Shown: positions 46,130 through 56,369 of the stretch, piece after piece | Numbering within the stretch: position 1 is the first letter of the stretch | How the letters are laid out: the number at the start of each line of letters is the position of its first letter | DNA from: Oreohelix idahoensis | Taxonomy: Eukaryota; Mollusca; Gastropoda; Stylommatophora; Oreohelicidae | Assembly (NCBI GenBank): GCA_024509875.1 | Contig: JAMPIV010019850.1 | Coordinates: forward strand, 368,001-432,000 | Length of the DNA stretch: 64,000 nt | Reading direction: 5' to 3' | Position numbers and translations under genes: made by a program | Notes under the pieces: generated by a model | What the model was told of the DNA's origin: nothing | The model's input: only the letters and a program-made list of their open reading frames with translations | Databases searched by the model: none

Positions 46130-47483
46130 TAGATTTAAAAATTTGAATAGGAAATCTTAGTAGTAGATCCTATTGGTCAAAATTTTTCATAATATTGAGT
46201 ACATTCAAAGGCTTGACGCCATTTGTAGAAGATAGTCCCGAGAGCAGGACGTTGTGTATTTCTGGAAAAAGTGATTAGCCTTTTTAAAGCAAATATATAT
46301 TAAAGTAATAGGCATCACAGTTCAGCCAGCAGTATATCTGGAATCTGCTATTCAACGTACCTGTGTTTTTTTCACTGAATTTCTGGTAAGACCGACATTA
46401 TTCATATATCTTTTGTTTAAAAATGTGAGTGAGAGATGCTGCCATCACGACTGTAAGTAATCAGGTCCCAAGCTGATATGTGCAGGGCCTGAAGGTATAA
46501 TTAGGCTTTAACACATTGCCAGTTTTGTAAAATGCACATGTTTTGTGAAATAAAATGTTTTCTTAGGTGACCAGAGGGACACAGCTCACCTATCCCATTG
46601 TATGGTAGAAAAGAAAGATTAATAATATTATTGCAGATGCAGTGCCGCCTTTGTAGGAGAGACATGTGAACAACACTAGTACACTGTGAAATGGATGTGC
46701 TGGATTGGCCCATTGGATATGACCCAGCTCTTTATTTCTTATGTATGCTCTTTTGTATATAAAACACAGTCTAAGTAAGATATCACCCAGGAGACATTGT
46801 TTCATTATTACAGGGTCTTATCTGGCACGAGTCCGGTGCCAGAGTTCTATGTGAAAGCCGTTTAGAAGTTTTGGAGTCCAGTAGTGATAGGGGTCGCCAG
46901 TATCCCCCTATTACTTTTGGAGCAGTGGTCATTTGGCAGGAAGAATTCAGACAGTTCCAGTGGGCCAGATAAGTGAAATATCTGGTACCCTGAAAGTGCA
47001 TCAGCTATAAGAGCAGCATACCCCTGTATTCTAGAAATAAAATCTTTCCCTAGTGAAAATAAACAGTGACATTATATTGTAAAGAGACTGGGAGTGATTA
47101 AAGAATCCTAAACAGCCATCCAGTGTTAGAAACCAGTAATAGACAGATTTTAGTAAAACTATTAGTATAATTTAACAGTATTTGTTTAGACACTTGTCCC
47201 TGTGGGTCTAAAATTTACATTTTGTATACATATCTTGAATTCTTTTCATTTTAAAGTCCTGACCAGAATAATACTAGGTTCAGGACCAATAAATCATACA
47301 GAAAATTATTAATTGTACAAATTTATCCGAGGTGTTATTTCCTTTAATCATAGACCTTAATACTTGTTTGTGTAGAGGTGGATTATTGTTAAAGTACCAT
47401 CACACCACACTTGCATATCCCTAGACATTAGACGTAGCTATCATTCATACTAGTCAAGAATAAGTCTGCTTGAGGCCATAACG
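46130..47483 (+). mobile_element. LTR-like repeat, copy 2 (5' LTR of the Gypsy element)
   Basis: It shares with the other two copies a CCTATTGGTC...GACGCC block near the start, AATAAA (47036, 47289), a CCCTAGACATTAG block (47422) and the end TTGAGGCCATAACG. Its length, about 1.35 kb, is the same as the others. The left boundary is approximate, as I could not pin a TG terminus. Confidence 0.55.
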
Positions 47484-47500
47484 TGGTAGCAGAAAGGTAC
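47484..47500 (+). promoter_or_regulatory. Primer binding site
   Basis: TGGTAGCAGAAAGGTAC directly follows the LTR-like repeat. TGGTAGCAG-type sites, complementary to a tRNA 3' end, are standard for LTR retrotransposons. The same site follows copies 1 (36250) and 3 (56246). Confidence 0.55.
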
Positions 47501-47509
47501 CCTGATAAC

Positions 47510-48670
47510 TCAACCCTAAATTTGTTAGAATCAGGGACCTTCACAGCTGGCCTCATTCAGTACATTAAGGAAAAATATCAACATCATTTCATAACATCAA
47601 AACCCACCACGATAGATCCAATGAAGTTAAGATGGAACGGACAGTCTGATGATGGTGTCTAGCGTCGACTTCAGGCCACTTTTACTCTCACTTGTTCCAG
47701 AGATAGTACGCTCAATTGGTACCACCGACTCAAATTGTCTTTGGGATCACAGACTTCTGGCTCAGAGAAATAGTTAAGGCAGTTTGTTTAAGATGCCACT
47801 TTCACGTGTTCCGTGGTGATACTCTGACTTCGTGGGATTCCGGTTTTCCGTGTTAATAAAGGTAGAGTTTTCCTGGAATATAAGTCCAAGATACTCAAAC
47901 ACGGTCAGGTTCGATAAATGGAATTCTGATCCTATTCTTTACTCTGGCTATCTGGTTGGTCTCTTGACGAGTTGAATTTCACCGTGCTTTAGATCGGCGA
48001 AGGTGACAAATTATTTTGAAACTTTCGACCCGCGCACACGGTTATTACTTCACACGGCATTCCATCATGCCGGTATCACTTTTATATTCAACCTTCTTAA
48101 GACACACTTCTAGTCTTCAACAGTAAAGGAGCTGTCAAGGCCAGCTAGGACGTGAAGACGATATATATATATTATTAACTTGAACAAGCTCTAACTAGAT
48201 GCATCCACTGTAAATGCAAGACACTGGCATAATCCTAGCCAGTCTTAAAACGTCGCTATTTAGTCGACTACAGACAAGATGTCCTCGATATGTATACGAG
48301 CTGGACATAATATGCGTCCTTCCACACCGAAGATACACACAGAAAAGGCCTCGAAGTACCGTTCACTTCTGCTAAGTGAGACCGGTTACAATCGTCTGCA
48401 ATATCTGTCCAAACGACAATGACGGGCTTCCGGGGGGTCACGCAGGAAACGGTACATCAACAACATGGTCTGTAAACAAGCCTTATTGATATCGATAAAT
48501 ATGTTATGATTTTACTCATAACAGTCTGTACGGTTATTCTCACCAGACAGGTTCTAGATTTAGGGCTAACAGAGGTCATGCCTTCTATGGTAACACTCGA
48601 GCATATACACAAAACACCAGAGTAGTGCACCACCCTATAGTCTACGACACTAGTAGACACGCACAGAACT
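47510..48670 (+). other. Leader and lost gag region of the Gypsy element
   Basis: A leader shared with the other copies runs to about 47615 (GGACCTTCACAGCTGGCCTC, AACATCAAAACCCACCAC). The remaining kilobase, where gag is expected, has no frame or zinc-knuckle motif that I recognise, so gag seems deleted or decayed. Confidence 0.4.
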
Positions 48671-48851
48671 ATGTTCACGGTACCAGGGAAATGGCGGACC
48701 TGTCCGGTACAAGGGACCGTTGCGGATAGGATAAGAAATTGGTCTCACAAGAAGAAAGGGAGAATAGTGCAGGAGAACGAAACAATCAAAAGCATAAGAC
48801 AACAACAATGCGTGGGCATAAAGGAAATGCGAAACAACCAGGTAGAAAGAA

Positions 48852-49361
48852 ATGGATACAGTAGACCCAAGCTCATGTCTATTGAATATAGGCGGAAAGA
48901 AGTATAGATCATTGCTGGACTCCGGGGCTACTCTAAGCCTCGTAAGGTTTGAAATATATAAACAGATCAGACATCTAACCAAGTGTGCAAAGACACGCAT
49001 TCAGTTAACATCGGTTTCGGGAGAAAACCTAAAGGTAATAGGAATAGCAACGATGAAAGTCACTATTGGTACCAAGGAAGTTGAACATAGCTTTTTCATA
49101 GTAAAAGGAATGTCACGAAACTTCATCTTGGGGAGAGATTTTTTACAGAAACACAAGGTCTGAATGTACTTTGATTTACACAAAGTGAAGATTTATGACG
49201 AATATGTCGACATGGAAGACGACATACATATAGCCTCAGTCATACGGCTACAAAGAACAGTCACCTTACCTCCGAACTCGGTCAATATAGTAATAGGAAA
49301 ACTGAAAAGATCCCCGTACTATACGATAGGACAAACAGTGAGAACTATAGAACGGACATAG
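48852..49361 (+). pseudogene. Gypsy-like protease region
   Basis: YRSLLDSGATLSLVRFEIYK contains the retropepsin active-site D-S-G, and ISRNFILGRDFLQ-like sequence (MSRNFILGRDFLQKHKV) is the family's conserved ILGxDFL end. A TGA at 49161-49163 interrupts the frame, which then continues with MYFDLHKVKIYDEYVDMEDD. A second stop with frame change occurs at about 49360. The enzyme would cleave the Gag-Pol polyprotein in the virus-like particle. It is inactive here. Confidence 0.8.
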
Positions 49362-49384
49362 CAGATGAACCAGGAATATTACTT

Positions 49385-51583
49385 ATGAACATAGAAGGCA
49401 GATACCACTTCCCAGTAATGCTTGTTAACACGGCGGCGAAAACAATAAGAATACCCAGAGAGTTTGTGGTCGGCAGAATACAAAATGTACAAGATAACTA
49501 TCATGACGAAAACAAACAGGAGTATCCCAATAAAAGGAGAAGGGCACAGATAATGTGTCACAACAAGTGGAAACTAGGTAGACATAATCAAGAAGGGAGG
49601 ACATACCAGATAGGGAATGGCTGGCAGGGGTCAACAGCCAAGTCGCGAAGTGAGAATAGGGGTCGGTATACCAGAGAAAATCCACAGCACAGACGTGGCA
49701 ATGAGGAATGGGAAAGACAGGGTCTAACATATTGCACGAAAAAACGCGAATACAGTGTAGCAACGCTACACTGGAGGCGAATAGACGAAAAACAGAATAC
49801 TCACGCAGAAGGAATCAATAGTGTTGGTATGGGCATGAGGTATACAGGACGACAACGGAAAGTAACGCATACCAAAATGAATGAAAGGATTATAGAATTA
49901 AAGAAGCAAATTATAACGACACCCCAACATAGGAAAATATTGCAAGATTTCATTGTTGAAAACCATGATGTTTTCGCATTGAGTGACATGGAACTCGGCA
50001 GGACAGATACGGTGAAAATGGAAATAGAAACCACGACAGACACGCCATTCCACAAGAAACCATACAGGACACCATTGAAAAATAGGCAAATTGTAGAAAG
50101 AGCCATAGAAGATATGTTAGCAGCCGGGATAATTGAAAGATCGCGATCGGAATGGGCATACCCTATAGTCATAGTCAGAAAGGAAAACGGGACACACCGC
50201 TTCTTCTGTGACTACCGGGCCCTCAATACGATTACGAGAACAATATCATACCCGATTCACCGCATCGGTGACATCCTGTGCACTTTGGGGAAGTCCCAGT
50301 GGTTCACGACATTGGATGCAAGATCAGGATTTTGGTGAATTCCAATGTCGGAAGACGCAAAGAAGAAAGCTACCTTCTGTACCCATGTAGGAACCTTTGC
50401 TTGGAATGTCATGCCGTTTGGGCTGAAAGGAAGCCCCGCAACCTACATGGCCCTCATGGATGAGGTTCTAAAAGGCATGCAAAAATTTGCATTGTCATTT
50501 ATGGACGATATTCTCGTGCACACACCGGGATCCATACAGGACCACTTGCATCATGTCAAGATGGTGTTCGACAGACTTCGGCGGCATAACGTAAAACTGA
50601 AAATCAGCAAATGCAATTTTCTGAAGCAAGAGACAAGATACTCAGGCTTTGTCATAAACAGGGACAGAATAAGGCCTGATGAGGAGAAAGTAAAGGCGAT
50701 AAGGCAGATACCACCACCCACCAACGTCCGCCAGGCGCGCGGGTTCTTAGGTACATGCGGATATTTTCGTCAACATGTCGTAAACTTCTCTCAGGCAGCA
50801 GAACCCCTGATAAATCTAATAAAGAAGTATGCTAGATTCAGATGGACAGACGAGTGTCAGCGGGCATTTGAATATCTCTAGAACGCCCTGATGGAAATAC
50901 CATATTTGGCACACCCGGACCCAGACAGAACAATGATACTGTATACAGACGCGTCGGACACGGCAGTCGGTGCATGTTTAGTTCAACCATCCTTACCAAA
51001 CGAGGAACCCATTTTACCAAACATCCGAGATGAGAAATCGATTGTATTTCTGTCGCATAGGCTCAGTTAGACGCAGAAAAATTGGGCTACAATAGAGAAA
51101 GAGGCTTTTGCGATATATTTCGCAGTACAAAAGTTAGACTATTATCTGAGAGGGAGCCCCTGCGAAATACGGACAGACCATCAACCATTGATAAATTGGC
51201 TCAATAAACCGTCGGAACAATAAAAAAAGATGCAGACTTGGGCGCTGAACTTGCAAAACTACGATATCACAGTGAAGTATATAGAGGGAAAGCAGAATAC
51301 GTGTGCGGACTTATTATCAAGAGTCCCTTACGAATCATCGAATATGCCACCGCAGAGGGAGGATACACCGGAGATAGATGATAAGTTTAGACACATAAAC
51401 ATCATAAATTCTAACAGAAGAGACCATGAACCATTGGGAGAAATAGAAATGTGTGTGTCAGAAGACAATATAGAGCTACACGGAATAAACATCAAAGAAA
51501 AACAAGAGAAGGATAAAGAAATCCGGAGAATGGTCACAAGGAAGTGGCAAATTTCAGAATCAATGCACAGGACAGAGTCGTAG
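49385..51583 (+). pseudogene. Gypsy-like reverse transcriptase and RNase H
   Basis: The frame holds PFHKKPYRTPLKNRQIVERA, AAGIIERSRSEWAYPIVIVR, RFFCDYRALNTITRTISYPI and TTLDARSGFW (fingers and palm), NVMPFGLKGSPATYMALMDE, then FALSFMDDILVHTPG, the F-x-DD catalytic box. RGFLGTCGYFRQHV (thumb), ILYTDASDTAVGACLVQ (RNase H), KEAFAIYFAVQKLDYYL, RTDHQPLINWL and ENTCADLLSRV-type sequence follow, all in one reading frame. Four in-frame stops interrupt it (50336, 50879, 51068, 51222). The order protease, RT, RNase H, integrase is that of Gypsy/Metaviridae. An unusual basic, low-similarity stretch of about 130 residues lies between protease and RT (49500-49870). Confidence 0.9.
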
Positions 51584-52130
51584 AATACATAAACCCAAAA
51601 GGAGACGGAGTGCCAAAAGTATTCATTCCTAAACAACTGGTTCAACAAGTGTTAAGGAGTTACCATGACGAAAATGGCCACGTAGGAAGGGACAAAACGT
51701 TGGAAATTATAAAACGTAGATATTTTTGGCCTACGATAAACAAGGACATAGTATCTATCACATGTGGATGAATGTCTAGTGTGTAAATCCAGAAATCTAA
51801 GAACTATTAAATGTCTCATACAAGAAATGGACACGCCTCAGTACACACTGCAGAAAATCAGTTTGGATATATCAGGACCGTATCCCACAACGTTAGCAGG
51901 CAACAAAAATATTCTCCATGTAGTAGATATGCTGTCAGGATGGCCGGAATGTTACGCCATCAAACAGGCCACGGCGAAAACACATGTGCCTAACTCAAAG
52001 TTCGATCAAAAGTGGATACTTGGATTTCAGGTCGTAAAACGGTTGTCGGAAACGACATATAAAATATGGAAGCAAGAGGACAACAAGACAATAAAGGCAC
52101 ACGTACAACACCTTCGATTACAAAAAGAGC
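51560..52130 (+). pseudogene. Gypsy-like integrase, core partly deleted
   Basis: The zinc-binding HHCC region is visible: YHDENGHVGRDKTLEIIKRR YFWP, then after a frameshift DECLVCKSRN. The catalytic core starts with LQKISLDISGPYPTTLAGNK and HVVDMLSGWPECYAIKQATA, then jumps at KT|HVPN to the C-terminal domain (FQVVKRLSETTYKIWKQEDN, AHVQHLRL). The central part, with the second catalytic Asp and the Glu, is missing. Frameshifts lie near 51560 and 51765. It cannot integrate. Confidence 0.85.
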
Positions 52131-52330
52131 AACTAATAGACCTACCAACCATGGACACCACAAAAAGAGCAACTAATAGATCTAACAACCATGGACACCA
52201 CAAAAAGAGCAACTAATAGACCTACCAACCATGGACACCACAAAAAGAGCAACTAATAGACCTACCAACCATGGACACCACAAAAAGAGCAACTAATAGA
52301 CCTACCAACCATGGACACCACAAAAAGATC
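52112..52330. repeat. 40-bp tandem repeat in the pol 3' end
   Basis: ATGGACACCACAAAAAGAGC AACTAATAGACCTACCAACC starts at 52151, 52191, 52231, 52271 and 52311. Each unit shifts the reading frame by one base, so the expansion itself disrupts the ORF. Confidence 0.95.
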
Positions 52331-52811
52331 ATCATATTGGGTAGTACCACCAGAGAGAAGCGAGCAGAGTGAAACAGACATTAGCTCAAGTAGGTCAGGT
52401 AGACCAAGAATAGGAGGACGGAAGATAACGACGAAAGCTCTAGTACACCCAGAGCCTAAGAAAACAACACAGCAACAACCAACATTAACAGGAGGGTTTG
52501 GTTTTTACCCACACACGGAAACAAACATACCGGGAGAGCGAAAAAATAATGATATAAAGGATGCAGACGAGCCTTCTGTGCGTACAGGAATGGTGGAAAA
52601 GACAGAGAACAGCGAAGGAATTACAGAGGAAATAAAACAACTGCGGAACGAACGCGAAAATTCAGACAGCGAAAGCGAATCCCCCCCCCCTTCCCCCCCC
52701 CCTTTTCCCCCATGGAATACGTGCAGAGGTTACAAGACAGAGAAAAATGGAACGCGAACAAGAACAAGAGGTATGGAGAGCACAAGAACAGGAAGAGGTG
52801 GAAGAACATAA
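52311..52811 (+). pseudogene. Gypsy pol tail / post-integrase ORF
   Basis: A hydrophilic, low-complexity region (SSYWVVPPERSEQSETDISS and SGRPRIGGRKITTKA), then an acidic DSESESPPPSPPPFP stretch over a C-run (52681-52712) and a charged, probably coiled-coil part rich in E, Q and R. It is probably the continuation of the integrase frame or the start of a third ORF. It is interrupted by a SINE at about 52812 and appears to continue after it. Confidence 0.5.
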
Positions 52812-53190
52812 AGAGCCGCTCTAGCGTAGTGGTTACCATACTGCGCTGGCGACCGGGTGACTCAGGATCACACCCGGGCGAGAACATTTGAAGATTTTTC
52901 GTCGACCGGGATTTGGACTGGATTAACTCGAGCCCTGGCGAGGACATTTGAAGGTGTGTCGTCGACCAGGGACTGGCGGCTTCTGAGCCGACCCAGCTGT
53001 AATGGGTACCTCCGAAATAGGCGAGTATCTGCCTGAATGGCGAGGGACACCTGTCTCTGTGAAAGAAAAAAGGGATACTCATGTAAAATCAGTCTCAGGT
53101 TAGACGTTAACTTGAAATTTTGCCTCGAGGAATAGCGGGTGTACGAAAAAAATAAATAAAAAAATAAATAAAATAAAGATACTGAGCAGC
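52812..53190 (+). repeat. tRNA-derived SINE, copy 2
   Basis: The head GAGCCGCTCTAGCGTAGTGG TTACCATACTGCGCTGGCGA is tRNA-like, with A box TAGCGTAGTGG and a B-box-like GGATCACACCC (52866-52876). The body has two similar GAGGACATTTGAA...GTCGTCGACC blocks and the central CCCAGCTGTAATGGGTACC motif. The tail is A-rich (AAAAAAATAAATAAAAAAAT). It sits inside the third ORF of the Gypsy element, so it is younger. Confidence 0.85.
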
Positions 53191-53260
53191 AGAAAGAAAC
53201 GGTGCAACAGAGTAGACACAAAGATATCGAACATCTTCTGATGAATCGTCCGATTATAAT

Positions 53261-53990
53261 ATGCCATTAGCAAAATTAAGAAACACGGCACAATCAGAGG
53301 TCCGGCCAAGATGGAAGAATAAGAAGAAAACTAGACACAGACAATTTGAAGACTTGGAGAAGACGAAGACGAGACAGGAAGTAGTAAATACAGTGCATGA
53401 CAAGTATCAGCTTGACATAGAACCAGAATCTGATTTGTCAAGTGGGGAAGATTGAGTTATGGACTCCGACGAATATGCCCAAGGTTTCAGGTCGGATGAA
53501 CTCGATTATACAGCGGACGACGAAGGCAATACAAGTTATTGGCCGAAAAATGAGAATAGTGATCTTGGATGCATAAATCAGATAAAGACGAAGAAAATTA
53601 TCAACATGGCTGAACCAAGCGTAAATGAGTTAAAGAAAGCAATAAAAAGCACATTAAGAGGAAGCGATCTCAACACCTTGTCAACAAAAAAGGTGCGGAA
53701 ATTGCTGGAGGTTTGATACAGACTTATCAAAAAGGGAAAAAGAAGTTCACAAACTTGTGATCGACATCATTGAAGAGGAGTATGAAAAGGACACAGGGAA
53801 GAAAGATTACAAAGAAGAGGAAGAAGATAGATCGACCAGGAGGAAAAGTCGACAGACGGTTAATGAAGCAGAACATAGCAGTAGACGGAGATGGTCTTCA
53901 GAATCGTATTCAGACAGTGTAGTGTCTGTAGCGAAATCTGTGAAACAATCGCTAAATTCAGTAAGATTTTACTCCTATGATAATAAATAA
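53261..53990 (+). pseudogene. Post-pol ORF with DEK C-terminal-type domain
   Basis: One frame runs from 53261 to 53716 with a single TGA (53453-53455). The first part is basic (RPRWKNKKKTRHRQFEDLEK), then acidic. From about 53605, MAEPSVNELKKAIKSTLRGS, DLNTLSTKKVRKLLEV and, after a one-base shift near 53713, FDTDLSKREKEVHKLVIDII EEEY match the DEK C-terminal domain pattern (ELK..I...L...DL.T.T.K.VRK.LE..F..DLS.RK..I..LI...I). This small helical DNA-binding fold is known from DEK, some SWIB proteins and other chromatin factors. The protein ends with an S/R-rich tail at TAA 53988-53990. It follows integrase and precedes an LTR-like repeat. A role in chromatin targeting is inference. Confidence 0.6.
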
Positions 53991-53999
53991 ACCCGCCCG

Positions 54000-54840
54000 T
54001 GGTTGTTTGCCTATCTGCTTCCACTACTCCAGTAGAGCGCTGTATTTTATATCGTAGTAACGGGTAGACAAGAATCCGCCGTTAAATATTACACTGAGAC
54101 TAACAATTAACGATCTGCTAGAACTGTGACACCAAACTGCCGTCTGAATTAACGTACGATTTTAAACTTAAAGGCAACTAATAGTAGTAATTCGGACATT
54201 TTCCAGTAGTGTAGAACGAAACGGCAGTAATAATTAACGCCAATACTAACACCGCCTTGCAAAACCTATCTTCGCTCAACACGCGGTTCTCGTACTATAT
54301 CCACGCTGTTGGACACGCCAGAATATATATATACACACACAGTGTATTTCAAACTAAAAAATTAACTATAAGGTAACGTAAAGAAAACGCGTTGTCGAAT
54401 GGTGTGACGTACTACAAAAGGCGCTGTTTCGTTCTGAATGAGAACGGCAGTTAAGAAAAAGAAAAAAATTACGATGTAACGTGGAAATTTAAAAAAAAAA
54501 ATATATATATATAGTAAGAGAGAGGGGGAATTGGTGGTCGTGTCACTAGTTCGTTGTTTACAGAAATTTGAATTTGAACCAAAAGCAAAGCATACAAGGT
54601 TAGATAGTAGGAAAACGATAATAGTAAATATAATGAATAAACTTATAAAAATGTAACCACTGTGTGACAGACAGCAATAGGATCACAAATTACTTGTCAG
54701 AATTATAATTTAGTAGTAAATAAAGGAGATTTTGACAGAAGACAGATGGACGAACAGACTACTTCTTTCTCAGCTTGACAGATACTGGGGAAGGGTAGGG
54801 TAGTCCAAGATTTGAAAATTTGAGTTCAGTTTGAAAATAA
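54000..54840. other. Between the last Gypsy ORF and the LTR-like repeat
   Basis: No coding frame is visible. GTAAGAGAGAGGGGGAATTG at 54513-54532 is a polypurine stretch that could be the plus-strand primer site. Confidence 0.35.
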
Positions 54841-54849
54841 GACGCTAGA

Positions 54850-56245
54850 AGCCAAACAGGTCCTGATTGGCTGGAGTAAAATATACTATGAGGGTGATAA
54901 AAATCATTTGGGAAAGGCGTTCGTCGCCACTTTAGAAAATTGTTTCTACAATAAAGTTGTGTTAAAAGCAAGATAATAGTACTGTCTTGACTTGGCTGAT
55001 CTGCACCAGCAAGCGATCTGGATTTGACCATATATATCGCAATTAACCTTATTAGTAGGAAATTTTCATTTGATGCGGTAAGAAATAAAACCTTTGTATC
55101 ATTATTATGATTATTAAGATGTATGTAGTATTGAATATGTATGAAAATTATGTGGGAACAAGATTATCTAGAGTGAAGCCAACATCACACTTTGTGTTGT
55201 TTTACAGAGTTGTTAAGAAATATAGTAACAGGTTGTAGAAAAGCCCGACAGGTTTTCTGACACTTTGGGAGAAAATAAAATTAAATAGTAATGGGGACAT
55301 GCTTGTACAGTATTGTGACATAAGACCAGGAAAACCACTGGCCGTCTTCTTCAGCAAGTCACCGTCTTTGTACATCACTTGATATTATTAACTTAAATGT
55401 TTCCTTTGTCAAGGAAAGTGTCAAACTGTAGTTTGAAGATTATTTGACCATGAATGGGGTAACAAACCAATTAAGAACGTTAACTAATTGTGTAGTTACC
55501 ATACTGAATCTGAATATAATTGAAAATGTTTAGTTAGGGAAAGCGAGAGTATATCAGAGGGTGATGTATGCCGCATTTATATTGTTCCAGGGTTTCATCT
55601 ATGACTCGAAGTGAGCCCAGGTCAACTGAGATCTGTATATTTCTGCATCTAAAGAAGTGAGGCAATATCAACTGTGTGCCTCCTTGTTATTTCACGATCG
55701 GAAGCCTGACTTGTTATTGGAAGCTGGTGGTGTGACTATATTTCATCCTGCACATCAGAAGCCACAAAGTTAAGCCAGTGTCTGCAGGCATTTGATAGAT
55801 CAAACCAAATTACTCTCATTTTCCAAGTGTTTAATAAATTATTCAGATTGTGATGAACTCAGACGTTCTTTCTAACAGTTCCTATTTATAGGAGCAATAG
55901 TACATTGAAACTGTCCCAGATTGACACATGTAATTAAATTTGTGAATAATAATATATATAGTTATAAAATGAATCATTTTGATGTAAATATTTTGATTGA
56001 TCATTTTGAAGTTCAATATTCCAGTATACACAAAATTGTGATACTGGAACAATAAATTGTAAAAAAAATTAATTCACATTTAAACTTAACTCTGGGTGTT
56101 GTTAATTACTTTTCCTATAGTCTTAGGTGTATTTGTTGTTAGTTTATTACATCACATTTTACATTACCCTAGACATTAGCCAGATAACATACATACACCA
56201 TTATTTTACTTAGGAGAAAATACGTCGCAGGTTGAGGTCGTAGGG
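54850..56245 (+). mobile_element. LTR-like repeat, copy 3
   Basis: It starts with a CCTGATTGGCTGG...GGCGTTCGTCGCC block, has AATAAA (56051), an ACCCTAGACATTAGCC block (56165) and the end GGTTGAGGTCGTAGGG, parallel to copies 1 and 2 and about as long. Lying after the Gypsy pol and post-pol ORF, it fits as the 3' LTR, but it is followed by its own primer binding site. Confidence 0.55.
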
Positions 56246-56262
56246 TGGTAGCAGCAAGGTTC
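56246..56262 (+). promoter_or_regulatory. Second primer binding site
   Basis: TGGTAGCAGCAAGGTTC follows copy 3, with the same leader (GGGGCCTTCACAGCTTGACC, AACATCAAAATCCACCAC) as copies 1 and 2. A 3' LTR alone would not be followed by these, so a second element starts here. Confidence 0.5.
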
Positions 56263-56369
56263 TCTGAAAATACATACCCTATTATTTATTAGACTCAGGG
56301 GCCTTCACAGCTTGACCTCACAACCTCATATACTCACATTTTAGCTATTTAACATCAAAATCCACCACA

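Noticed and set aside
52812..52885. Functional tRNA gene
   Set aside because: The tRNA-like head is fused to a long SINE body and A-rich tail, and the acceptor stem does not close.
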